Origin: Euglena gracilis
Lineage: Eukaryota > Euglenida > Euglenophyceae > Euglenales
Assembly: GCA_039621445.1 (NCBI GenBank)
Contig: CP154956.1
Coordinates: forward strand, 21,789,295 to 21,853,294
Length of the DNA: 64,000 bases
Reading direction: 5' to 3'
The translations under genes were made by a program, and so were the position numbers. Below, one piece after another: positions 45,801-55,647 of this stretch. How positions within the stretch are numbered: the first letter of the stretch is position 1; every line of letters begins with the position of its first letter. The notes under the pieces were generated by a model. The model was not told the DNA's origin, searched no databases, and was given only the letters and a program-made list of their open reading frames with translations.

Positions 45801-48800
45801 TGCTATTTTGCGCCTCCCGGGCGGTAACTGCTGCGTTTTACGCACGCCCGCCGCGGGCAAAATTGCGCCTGTCGGGCCGGCGCCCTTCGAAACAGTCAGG
45901 TAAAGGATCGCCGACCTCTACCCGGGGCAGAGCGCTCGTTTTTGGAGCGCCGGCGCGGCCGATTTCGGCCGAAAACGACCGAAAAACGACGTTTTTTGGG
46001 GCGTCCGTTGCCAAAGTGCTATTTTGCGCCTCCCGGGCGGTAACTGCTGCGTTTTACGCACGCCCGCCGCGGTCAAAATTGCGCTTGTCGGGCCGGCGCC
46101 CTTCGAAACAGTCAGGTTAAGGATCGCCGACCTCTACCCGGGGCAGAGCGCTCGTTTTTGGAGCGCCGGCGCGGCCGATTTCGGCCGAAAACGACTGAAA
46201 AAAGACGCTTTTTGGGGCGTCCGTTGCCGAAGTGCTATTTTGCGCCTACCGGGGGTAACTGCTGCGTTTTACGCACGCCCGCCGCGGCAAAATTGCGCCT
46301 GTCGGGCCGGCGCCCTTCGAAACAGTCAGGTAAAGGATCGCCGACCTCTACCCGGGGCAGAGCGCTCGTTTTTGGAGCGCCGGCGCGGCCGATTTCGGCC
46401 GAAAACGGCCGAAAAACCACGTTTTTGGGGCGTCCGTTGCCGAAGTGCTATTTTGCGCCTCCCGGGCGGTAGCTGCTGCGTTTTACGCACGCCCGCCGCG
46501 GGCAAAATTGCGCCTGTCGGGCCGGCGCCCTTCGCAACAGTCAGGTAAAGGATCGCCGACCTCTACCCGGGGTAGAGCGCTCGTTTTTGGAGCGCCGGCG
46601 CGGCCGATTTCGGCCGAAAACGGCCGAAAACCACGTTTTTGGGGCGTCCGTTGCCGAAGTGCTATTTTGCGCCTCCCGGGCGGTAACTGCTGCGTTTTAC
46701 GCACGCCCGCCGCGGGAAAAATTGCGCCTGTCGGGCCGGCGCCCTTCGCAACAGTCAGGTAAAGGATCGCCGACCTCTACCCGGGGCACAGCGCTCGTTT
46801 TTGGAGCGCGGGCGCCGCCGATTTCGGCCGAAAACGACCGAAAAACGACTTTTTTGGGGGCGTCCGTTGCCAAAATGCTATTTTGCGCCTCCCGGGCGGT
46901 AACTGCTGCGTTTTACGCACGCCCGCCGCGGGCAAAATTGTGCCTGTCGGGCCGGCGCCCTTCGAAACAGTCAGGTAAAGGATCGCCGACCTCTACCCGG
47001 GGCAGAGCGCTCGTTTTCGGAGCGCCGGCGCGGCCGATTTCGGCCGAAAACGACCGAAAAACGACGTTTTTGGGGGCGTCCGTTGCCAAAGTGCTATTTT
47101 GCGCCTCCCGGGCGGTAACTGCTGCGTTTTACGCACGCCCGCCGCGGGCAAAATTGCGCCTGTCGGGCCGGCGCCCTTCGAAACAGTCAGGTAAAGGATC
47201 GCCGACCTCTACCCGGGGCAGAGCGCTCGTTTTTGGAGCGCCGGCGCGGCCGATTTCGGCCGAAAACGACCGAAAAAAGACGTTTTTTGGGGCGTCCGTT
47301 GCCGAAGTGTTATTTTGCGCCTCCGGGGCGGTAACTGCTGCGTTTTTCGCACGCCCGCCGCAGGCAAAATTGCGCCTGTCGCGCCGGCGCCCTTCGCAAC
47401 AGTCCGGTAAAGGATCGCCGACCTCTACCCGGGGCAGAGCGCTCGTTTTTGGAGCGCCGGCGCGGCCCGACTTCGGCCGAAAACGACCGAAAAAAGACGT
47501 TTTTTGGTGCGTCCGTTGCCAAATTGCATTTTTGCGCCTCCCGGGCGGTAACTGCTGCGTTTTACGCACGCCCGCCGCGGGCAAAATTGCTCCGGTAGGG
47601 CCGGCGCCCTTCGAAACAGTCAGGTAAAGGATCGCCGACCTCTACCCGGGGCAGAGCGCTCGTTTTTGGAGCGCCGGCGCGGCCGATTTCGGCCGAAAAC
47701 GACCGAAAAACGACGTTTTTTTGGGCGTCCGTTGCCGAAATTGCAATTTTGCGCCTCCCGGGCGGTAACTGCTGCTGCGTTTTTCGCACGCCCGCCGCGG
47801 GCAAAACTGCGCCTGTCGGGCCGGCGCCCTTCGAAACAGTCAGGTAAAGGATCGCCGACCTCTACCCGGGGCAGAGCGCTCGTTTTTGGAGCGCCGGCGC
47901 GGCCGATTTCGGCCGAAAACGACCGAAAAAACACGTTTTTTGGGGCGTCCGTTGCCGAAGTGTTATTTTGCGCCTCCCGGGCGGTAACTGCTGCGTTTAC
48001 GCACGCCCGCCGCGGGTAAAATTGCGCCTGTCGGGCCGGCGCCCTTCGAAACAGTCAGGTAAAGGATCGCCGACCTCTACCCGGGGCAGAGCGCTCGTTT
48101 TTGGAGCGCCGGCGCGGCCGATTTCGGCCGAAAACGACCGAAAAAAGACGTTTTTTGGTGCGTCCGTTGCCAAATTGCATTTTTGCGCCTCCCGGGCGGT
48201 AACTGCTGCGTTTTACGCACGCCCGCCGCGGGCAAAATTGCTCCGGTAGGGCCGGCGCCCTTCGAAACAGTCAGGTAAAGGATCGCCGACCTCTACCCGG
48301 GGCAGAGCGCTCGTTTTTGGAGCGCCGGCGCGGCCGATTTCGGCCGAAAACGACCGAAAAACAACGTTTTTTTGGGCGTCCGTTGCCAAAGTGCTATTTT
48401 GCGCCTCCCGGGCGGTAACTGCTGCGTTTTACGCACGCCTGCCGTGGGCAAAATTGCGCCTGTCCCTTCGCAACTGTCGGGTAAAGGATCGCCGACCTCT
48501 ACCCGGGGCAGAGCGCTCGTTTTTGGAGCGCCGGCACGGCTGATTTCGGGTGAAAACGACCGAAAAAAGACGCTTTTTCGGGCGTCCGTTGCCGAAGTGC
48601 TATTTTGCGCCTCCCGGGCGGTAACTGCTGCGTTTTACGCACGCCCGCCGCGGGCAAAATTGCGCCTTTCGTGCCGGCGCCCTTCGAAACAGTCAGGTAA
48701 AGGATCGCCGACCTCTACCCGGGGCAGAGCGCTCGTTTTTGGAGCGCCGGCGCGGCCGATTTCGGCCGAAAACGACCAAAAAAAGACGCTTTTTGGGGCG

Positions 48801-50865
48801 TCCGTTGCCAAAGTGCAATTTTGCGCCTCCCGGGCGGTAACTGCTGCGTTTTACGCACGCCCGCCGCGGGCAAAATTGCGCCGGTCGGGCCGGCGCCCTT
48901 CGAAACAGTCAGGTAAAGGATCGCCGACCTCTACCCGGGGCAGAGCGCTCGTTTTTGGAGCGCCGGCGCGGCCTATTTCGGCCGAAAACGGCCTAAAAAA
49001 GACGCTTTTTGGGGCCTCCGTTGCCAAAGTGTTATTTTGCGCCTCCCGGGTGGTAACTGCTGCGTTTTACGCACGCCCGCTGCGGGCAAAATTGCGCCTG
49101 TCCCTTCGCAACTGTCAGGTAAAGGATCGCCGACCTCTACCCGGGGCAGAGCGCTCGTTTTTGGAGCGCGGGCGCGGCCGACTTCGGCCGAAAACGGCAG
49201 AAAAAAGACGCCTTTTGGGGCGTCCGTTGCCGAAGTGTTATTTTGCGCCTCCCGGGCGGTAACTGCTGCGTTTTACGCACGCCCGCCGCGGGCAAAATTG
49301 CGCCTGTCGCGCCGGCGCCCTTCGCAACAGTCAGGTAAAGGATCGCCGACCTCTACCCGGGGCAGAGCGCTCGTTTTTGGAGCGCCGGCGCGGCCGATTT
49401 CGGCCGAAAACGACCGAAAAAAGACGTTTTTTTGGGCGTCCGTTGCCGAAGTGTTATTTTGCGCCTCCCGGGCGGTAACTGCTGCGTTTTACGCACGCCC
49501 GCCGCGGGCAAAATTGCGCCTGTCGGGCCGGCGCCCTTCGCAACAGTCCGGTAAAGGATCGCCGACCTCTACCCGGGGCAGAGCGCTCGTTTTTGGAGCG
49601 CCGGCGCGGCCGATTTCGGCCGAAAACGACCGAAAAAAGACGCTTTTTGGGGCGTCCGTTGCCGAAGTGTTATTTTGCGCCTCCCGGGCGGTAACTGCTG
49701 CGTTTTACGCACGCCCGCCGCGGGCAAAATTGCGCCTGTCGCGCCGGCGCCCTTCGCAACAGTCAGGTAAAGGATCGCCGACCTCTACCCGGGGCAGAGC
49801 GCTCGTTTCTGGAACGCCGGCGCGGCCGATTTCGGCCGAAAACCACCGAAAAACCACGTTTTTGGGGCTTCCGTTGCCGAAGTGCTATTTTGCGCCTCCC
49901 GGGCGGTAACTGCTGCGTTTTACGCACGCCCGCCGCGGGTAAAATTGCGCCTGTCGGGCCGGCGCCCTTCGAAACAGTCAGGTAAAGGATCGCCGACCTC
50001 TACCCGGGGCAGAGCGCTCGTTTTTGGAGCGCCGGCGCGGCCGATTTCGGCCGAAAACGACCGAAAAAAGACGCTTTTTGGGCGTCCGTTGCCGAAGTGT
50101 TATTTTGCGCCTCCCGGGCGGTAACTGCTGCGTTTTTCGCACGCCCGCCGCGGGCAAAATTGCGCCTGTCGCGCCGGCGCCCTTCGCAACAGTCGGGTAA
50201 AGGATCGCCGACCTCTACCCGGGGCAGAGCGCTCGTTTTTGGAGCGCCGGCGCGGCCGATTTCGGCCGAAAACGACCGAAAAACGACGCTTTTTTGGGCG
50301 TCCGTTGCCGAAGTGTTATTTTGCGCCTCCCGGGCGGTAACTGCTGCGTTTTTCGCACGCCCGCCGCGGGCAAAATTGCGCCTGTCGGGCCGGCGCCCTT
50401 CGCAACAGTCCGGTAAAGGGTCGCCGACCTCTACCCGGGGCAGAGCGCTCGTTTTTGGAGCGCCGGCGCGTCCCGACTTCGGCCGAAAACGCCTGAAAAA
50501 AGACGTTTTTTTGGGCGTCCGTTGCCAAATTGCAATTTTGTGCCTCCCGGGCGGTAACTGCTGCGTTTTACGCACGCCCGCCGCGGGCAAAATTGCGCCG
50601 GTCGGGCCGGCGCCCTTCGAAACAGTCACGTAAAGGATCGCCGACCTCTACCCGGGGCAGAGCGCTCGTTTTTGGAGCGCGGGCGCGGCTGATTTCGGCC
50701 GAAAACGACCGAAAAACGACGTTTTTTGGAGCGTCCATTGCCCAAGTGTTATTTTGCGCCTCCCGGGCGGTAACTGCGGCGTTTTACGCACGCCCTCCGC
50801 GGGCAAAATTGCGCCTGTCGGGCCGGCGCCCTTCGAAACAGTCAGGTAAAGGATCGCCGACCTCT
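42845..50865 (+). repeat. Satellite array B, right block (about 37 more variable monomers)
   Basis: From about 42845 the monomers switch to TGTCGGGCCGG and GAAACAGTCAGG, then to GTTGCCGAAGTGTTATT. Variants include GCTCCGGT and deletions such as TGTCCCTTCGCAACTG (48460, 49100). A three-monomer higher-order unit is repeated at 44461 and 45110 (GACCGGAGAACG start points, 649 bp apart). The array stops after CGACCTCT at 50865, where the LTR of element 2 begins. No gene is visible. Confidence 0.95.
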
Positions 50866-51223
50866 TGTGTACCAGGCACGCCCCAGCTCTGTAGGATATC
50901 TGCAGAGTGGGTTCTGTGACTGTCGCACCACTGTGGAAACTTCCCCCACAGGTGGTATTCTTTACTCTCACAATCTCCAAGTTTCACCTTTGGATTTGTC
51001 AGAGGGAAAAACCCTCAGAACAATCAACTTTGATCTCAGAAGAAAACTTCTGAATCTTTGCTTTGTGCTTTGCCTCTTGGGGAATTGGGAAGAAAAGGGG
51101 AAAACCACTTTTCGTTACTCCAAAGACTTTTCCCTACCATAAGTAGGCTGCGCACCAAGGCGAAAGCGAAAGGCTTTTACAGAAAGTTCCAAAATGGGGA
51201 AAAGGGAAAGCTTTGGACGTACA
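50866..51223 (+). repeat. 5' LTR of element 2
   Basis: Starts TGTGTACC at the satellite boundary and ends GTACA two bases before TGGTAGCAGA. It is about 358 bp, shorter than in element 1 because 68 bases (15113-15180 there) are absent. That deletion also removes the right arm of the ACTGTGG/CCACAGT hairpin. The TCAGAAG/CTTCTGA hairpin remains (51036-51053), with loop AAAA instead of AAA. Confidence 0.7.
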
Positions 51224-51225
51224 CT

Positions 51226-51297
51226 TGGTAGCAGAATAGGTCAAAGATCCTACAGAAAGAAAGGCTACCAGGTAATACACTTGGTAGCAGATTTAGG
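51226..51297 (+). promoter_or_regulatory. Duplicated primer-binding region
   Basis: TGGTAGCAGA occurs twice, at 51226 and 51282, 56 bases apart. Each copy is preceded by TACACT and followed by a similar run ending in GATCCTACA. Element 1 has only the second version. The two copies differ at several positions, so this is not a simple recent tandem duplication. Either could be the primer site, which makes the LTR end uncertain by 56 bases. Confidence 0.6.
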
Positions 51298-51321
51298 CAA
51301 CGATCCTACACAGACGTTCCA

Positions 51322-51338
51322 CACAGAGAAACTCTGTG
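51322..51338 (+). other. Leader hairpin (7-bp stem, AAA loop)
   Basis: CACAGAG/CTCTGTG around AAA, identical to 15505-15521 and about 200 bases upstream of the gag ATG. A packaging or dimerisation role is possible by position only. Confidence 0.6.
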
Positions 51339-51535
51339 GTTGACTGGTGGTGAGGATCGTACTGAGCCGTGAAACACGGTGAAAGTACTGTTCCTGGCCC
51401 CTAGCCAACCTTTAAGCAAGGATACAGGTCTCAGAAGGCTCTGTTCGGTAATCGCCGATACAACCTTTCTGGTCCCTGTTTCTCTGCTTATTTGTGTGAA
51501 TTTTTGGGTTTTTGCCTTTTTACCCGTCTCAAAAG

Positions 51536-54319
51536 ATGCAGAGCACAAGCCCCAACCCCAAATTTGATTATGACTTGTTGATGAGTTCATTGAGCAATTG
51601 TGATGAAGATTGCGGGGATTGGAACGGTTTGAATGAAACAAGTTCCAATTCCCGACCCCCCAAGCAAGAAGAAGGCAATTTGACTCATTTGTCATTGTCA
51701 AAAGGCGAAACGCCTTTATTGTTGCATGGGGGTAATGAACCCTCTTCATCATCATTGTCATTGATTGTGCGGGATGTAGGTGGCAAAATGCCTTCCTCCA
51801 TCCCGATTCACCCATCATTGATGCGGCGAGGGGATGAACCCCTTGCACCCTCACACTTGGTTACTCAAGTTACCCATGAACAAAGTGAGGGGTATTTGCC
51901 ATTTGCTCTGTTCACACCCAAAAGATCCCCGGTGGAAGCACCGGTGGGCCTTCTGGAGTGCAACTCGGTGGAAACACCGTGTTTTTTCCAACCCCCCCCT
52001 CAATTACCACCCCCCACACCAATTCGCGCATTGCCGGGATTACCCGCGGAAGCAGCGGTTTTCCCTGCATTGCCATGGAACCCAGATATGCGTCTGGTGG
52101 TACCGGAAATCTCTGGTGCCGTTTCCATTGTGGAGGACTATGAGGAAGATTTGAGGGATAACCTCACCCCCGGTGATGTTTACCGAATTCTCGGTCAACT
52201 CCCAGCGGATCACCCGCTTAGTAAGCAAATTTTGCATGTTCACCAATGCGTTGCGGAATGCGCAACCATGCTCAACAAAGTTTTGCAGTTCGATGAGGAC
52301 AATCAAAGGGTTGTCAACACCAAACTGGAATGTTGCTGGAATTATTTGCAGGAAATCGGCAAATATTGCCAACACAATTTTGAAAATGCGGGGAAAGACC
52401 TTCAGCATTTTCGAGAAAGTGTTGACAGTATTTTGCGCATCCAACTTCCACAAAATTTCCAACAAATCAGCGAAATGCTGCATGAAGCGGAAACGCGGAA
52501 TGATTCCAAGTTTCTGCATGTGCAGGATGGTATGAGCCATCTTTTTGCCCAATTGGAATCCTCTTCAACCATGTTACTGCAATTGCAGCAGCAGTTACAA
52601 GCGCAAAATGCCACCCCCAAAATGCCGGAAATCGGTAACTTTGTCGCGGTTGAGCATTTTGCCGCACTTACCACTTCTTTTCAAGAAGCCCAACAACGGA
52701 TTTTGCATCTTGGCTCGGAAATCGAGCACTTGAAGCAATTTCAAGCGAAAGTGCAAGAAAATTTTGTTCCCCGTTCGCAAATCCAGCTTTTGGAGGAACG
52801 AATTTCACACTTGGAGCAAAAATCCTGCCATTGTGCCGCAAATCAGGATGGATTAACCACCTTGAACGCGAAAATCGCGGATTGCGCACAACGGTTGGAT
52901 TTTACGCAACAGCAGATGCAAACGGACATTGGCGGTATTAATGCCACCGTTGTCGGTTTGCAGGAGCATGTTTCTGCACTTTCCAAGCGAATTCCCGACA
53001 TTAGTGGTATTCAAGCCGCTATTGGGGAATTACAAACCCGTTGCACCTTGTTGTCCACCACAGTGACGGAAATCCGCTCACTACCCCCCATTTCGCGTGC
53101 TCGGATATCCGAGTCACCGGAATTTCGCTCATTTTATGACAAAGTGCTTGGTGACAACAAGGAAACCTTGCAAGCATTTTGTACAAGTTTGCTCCAAATT
53201 GAGGAAAGCGTGAATCGGAATGCCCGATCCATGCAAGATGAGGTTTCTCGGTTGGATGGACGAATTTCTGCGTTGTTGGAAAAGCCAACCGCGGAAAATT
53301 CGCGCACCACCGTGGAAACCCCCACCAAGTCACTCCACCAATTGCAAACCGTCTCAAATGCGGTAAAAGCGCTTGCGGGTCAACTCCGGAATGTGGAGGA
53401 GTCCCAAGGAAATCTTGCCCAAGAATTACAATTGGTTTCTGAAAAGATGCCACACTTGGAAGATTTTTCCCGTTACCGCAAACGCGTTAGGCATTTGGAG
53501 ACTGAGGTTGACCGTATTTGCGGCCAACTCCAGTTGGTGGAACATTTGGAAGAAACGGTGCATGACTTGTCCGCGAGTTTGGATAAAATGTCCACTCCGG
53601 TACCGGTTGTGCCACCATCCACCGCGGTAAGCGCTGCGGTTGGTATTCCAAATGTCCCGGAATCGCGTTCTCAAATTACCATTTCTGGAGTAGGAATCCC
53701 TACATCCACCGCGAATTTGGTACAACCACCCGCGAAAACGCGAATTGTACCACCTTTGCATTTGCCAACACCACAAACTCACTCTTCGCACGACATTTCC
53801 GATGAGGAAATTGACCCCCCACTCGAAAATTCGAGTCTCCACCAAGAAATTCAACATTCCAACCTTGTACGAGGAATGAGCCAACACCCCACACCTGGTA
53901 TTGGTCATGTGTCGCAATCGCGATCATACCAACAACCGACGGGTTCTGGAATGCCAGACCACCCATCGGGTTTTCGGCGGGAAACCCGCCCCACTGAGAG
54001 GATTTCACCACATTTTTCGCAATTCCCGCAGGAAAATCCTGCCAACCTTACACTTGGTGCGGGAAATCCTGCACGGGTTACACATGGAGCGGAAAATCCG
54101 CGAAACGCGTTTGGTGTTAAGAATTACCCTGACCCAAACCCCTGGAATACCACCGAGGGTCAGCGGGTTACTCAGAGAGACTTCAAGGGCACCATCGCAA
54201 TCGCGAACAAGGTGAAGCCTCAATGGGACGGGGATCCAACCACATGGAGACAATTTTTTCGGGATTGGGAGTACTATTGGGCACTAAAGGACCCACCCAA
54301 GACCCGAATCCCGAGGTAG
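51536..54319 (+). CDS. gag: Gag N-terminal and capsid-start region, long coiled-coil protein
   Basis: An open frame of 927 codons from ATG (MQSTSPNPKFDYD), the first ATG after the leader that is also kept in element 1a. It is acidic and Ser-rich at first, then proline-rich (about residues 140-175). From about residue 220 to 690 it is largely helical, with heptad-like spacing and many Gln/Glu/Leu, suggesting a long coiled coil. The last 60 codons contain TWRQFFRDWEYYWALK, which looks like the start of a retrotransposon capsid domain. That homology continues in the next frame (54287 onward), so this frame ends at a TAG (54317-54319) through a frameshift, either mutational or programmed. Gag N-terminal extensions of this size are unusual in Ty3/gypsy elements. 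Confidence 0.75.
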   Translation: MQSTSPNPKFDYDLLMSSLSNCDEDCGDWNGLNETSSNSRPPKQEEGNLTHLSLSKGETPLLLHGGNEPSSSSLSLIVRDVGGKMPSSIPIHPSLMRRGDEPLAPSHLVTQVTHEQSEGYLPFALFTPKRSPVEAPVGLLECNSVETPCFFQPPPQLPPPTPIRALPGLPAEAAVFPALPWNPDMRLVVPEISGAVSIVEDYEEDLRDNLTPGDVYRILGQLPADHPLSKQILHVHQCVAECATMLNKVLQFDEDNQRVVNTKLECCWNYLQEIGKYCQHNFENAGKDLQHFRESVDSILRIQLPQNFQQISEMLHEAETRNDSKFLHVQDGMSHLFAQLESSSTMLLQLQQQLQAQNATPKMPEIGNFVAVEHFAALTTSFQEAQQRILHLGSEIEHLKQFQAKVQENFVPRSQIQLLEERISHLEQKSCHCAANQDGLTTLNAKIADCAQRLDFTQQQMQTDIGGINATVVGLQEHVSALSKRIPDISGIQAAIGELQTRCTLLSTTVTEIRSLPPISRARISESPEFRSFYDKVLGDNKETLQAFCTSLLQIEESVNRNARSMQDEVSRLDGRISALLEKPTAENSRTTVETPTKSLHQLQTVSNAVKALAGQLRNVEESQGNLAQELQLVSEKMPHLEDFSRYRKRVRHLETEVDRICGQLQLVEHLEETVHDLSASLDKMSTPVPVVPPSTAVSAAVGIPNVPESRSQITISGVGIPTSTANLVQPPAKTRIVPPLHLPTPQTHSSHDISDEEIDPPLENSSLHQEIQHSNLVRGMSQHPTPGIGHVSQSRSYQQPTGSGMPDHPSGFRRETRPTERISPHFSQFPQENPANLTLGAGNPARVTHGAENPRNAFGVKNYPDPNPWNTTEGQRVTQRDFKGTIAIANKVKPQWDGDPTTWRQFFRDWEYYWALKDPPKTRIPR

Positions 54320-55611
54320 TCAAGATGGAATTCATCGATTGCCTACCGAGGGAGGAGCGAGAACGCGCACGCAATTTGGTGATACGTAATGGCGTATCAT
54401 TCGATGACCTGGTTGAGCAATACGCTTCAACCAACTCAAGTTTGGTCACCAGGATTACCCTGGAGAAGAAGTGGCGACAAAGCGCGCCATCGGATCGCAA
54501 ATGGAAATCCATTGACCTTTGGTATGCCAAATGGTTAGCACTTGCTTCCGAAGTTGATGAACTTAGCGAGAAGCAAATGCGCGAACAATTCGATGCGGTT
54601 TTGTTGCATTTCACACCATCCCTCGTGAAGGATATCCATCGCGAGGAGTTGGCAGGGCATGAGATGACTCTTGCCCAACGTTGGAATTATGTGTCAAAGC
54701 AACTCAAGCTCACACAAGTTTTGGGACAAATACAGTCCGCTTTCCAAACGCATCCCACCGCGGGAATCCCTGCGGGTGCGGTTAATGCATTGCAAAAATC
54801 ACCCATGTCACCAAGATCACCCACCACGGGACCGAAAACGCGGAATCAGCGTTCTTCGGACCAGGGCACGGATAAACTGTGCTTTTTGTGCAACAAATCT
54901 GGTCACATGTCTCGGGAATGCCCGAATCCCGATGCGCGAAAGCGTATTGGAAGCCCAAGGGGCTCGACCTCCTCACGGGGATCGGGTTCCTCGGCGTTTT
55001 CACGACAATCGGGAGCTTCACGGTCTTCGGAGAACCGCTTTAGCGGTAGTAGGCCCAAGTCACCATCGCGTGATCGTCGGGAAACCCGTACTTCTCGCGG
55101 TCGGTCACCTGGACCCCCCTACCCGAAACGGGATTTCAACCGCGACTCTTCACTATCTCGTTCGCGAAGTGGATCATCCTCTTCACGCGAGTCAACGGGG
55201 AAGTCCCGATACACCGGTCATGGTCGACGGGAAACCCGTTCGCCACGACGGTTTGACGGTCGAACGGAATACCGTTCCCCCCGTTATGCGGAATCCCGCC
55301 ACAAATCCCGTTGTTCACTTTGCGGTTCCAAAGATCACCACGCATCCAAATGTCCCAGATCTCGTTCCCCCCGGCCCGGCTACGGAAATCGCGGTAAGCG
55401 CCGCGATGACCGTGGTTACTCCTCCAACCGGCAAAAGGTCGGTTTCAAGATATCTTGTTTGGAGGAGGACACCCCGGCTTCGGGCAGGGAGGGGGATGAG
55501 ACCTCGGACGGGGAATTTAATGAGGCCCGAATGGCGGTGCGCTCATTGAATTCCATCTATTCCACCAAAAAGTCCGTTGCCGGCTATGCGGCCGGTTCGG
55601 ACTTGGAGTAG
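54223..55611 (+). CDS. gag: Gag C-terminal region and nucleocapsid with two CCHC knuckles and SR-rich linker
   Basis: This frame overlaps the preceding one by 97 bases; capsid-like homology begins near 54287 (EFIDCLPREERERARNLV). Two zinc knuckles of form CX2CX4HX4C are present: C220-C223-H228-C233 (54880-54921) and a second starting at C364 (55312-55353). Between them is a basic Ser/Arg-rich stretch with many SR, RS and RETR segments, similar in composition to SR splicing factors with zinc knuckles. The knuckles are expected to bind genomic RNA. The frame ends with UAG at 55609-55611, and the pol frame follows in the same register. No independent start is needed; the ATG at 54223 is only the first in frame. 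Confidence 0.8.
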   Translation: MGRGSNHMETIFSGLGVLLGTKGPTQDPNPEVVKMEFIDCLPREERERARNLVIRNGVSFDDLVEQYASTNSSLVTRITLEKKWRQSAPSDRKWKSIDLWYAKWLALASEVDELSEKQMREQFDAVLLHFTPSLVKDIHREELAGHEMTLAQRWNYVSKQLKLTQVLGQIQSAFQTHPTAGIPAGAVNALQKSPMSPRSPTTGPKTRNQRSSDQGTDKLCFLCNKSGHMSRECPNPDARKRIGSPRGSTSSRGSGSSAFSRQSGASRSSENRFSGSRPKSPSRDRRETRTSRGRSPGPPYPKRDFNRDSSLSRSRSGSSSSRESTGKSRYTGHGRRETRSPRRFDGRTEYRSPRYAESRHKSRCSLCGSKDHHASKCPRSRSPRPGYGNRGKRRDDRGYSSNRQKVGFKISCLEEDTPASGREGDETSDGEFNEARMAVRSLNSIYSTKKSVAGYAAGSDLE

Positions 55612-55647
55612 GGGAGCCCGAGGTCCGAGGGCACGGACCTCTGGGCT
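55609..55647 (+). promoter_or_regulatory. In-frame UAG followed by stem-loop: candidate Gag-Pol readthrough signal
   Basis: TAG at 55609-55611 is followed after GGG by a 13-bp stem. AGCCC (55615-55619) pairs with GGGCT (55643-55647), and GAGGTCCG (55620-55627) pairs with CGGACCTC (55634-55641). One T is bulged (55642) and the loop is AGGGCA. GGGCA in the loop could pair with TGCCC at 55690-55694 to form a pseudoknot. The frame stays open from the UAG into protease with no other stop. Stop-codon readthrough driven by a downstream structure is known for gammaretroviral gag-pol; here it is inferred. The same stem, with one loop change, is at 19513-19543. Confidence 0.6.
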
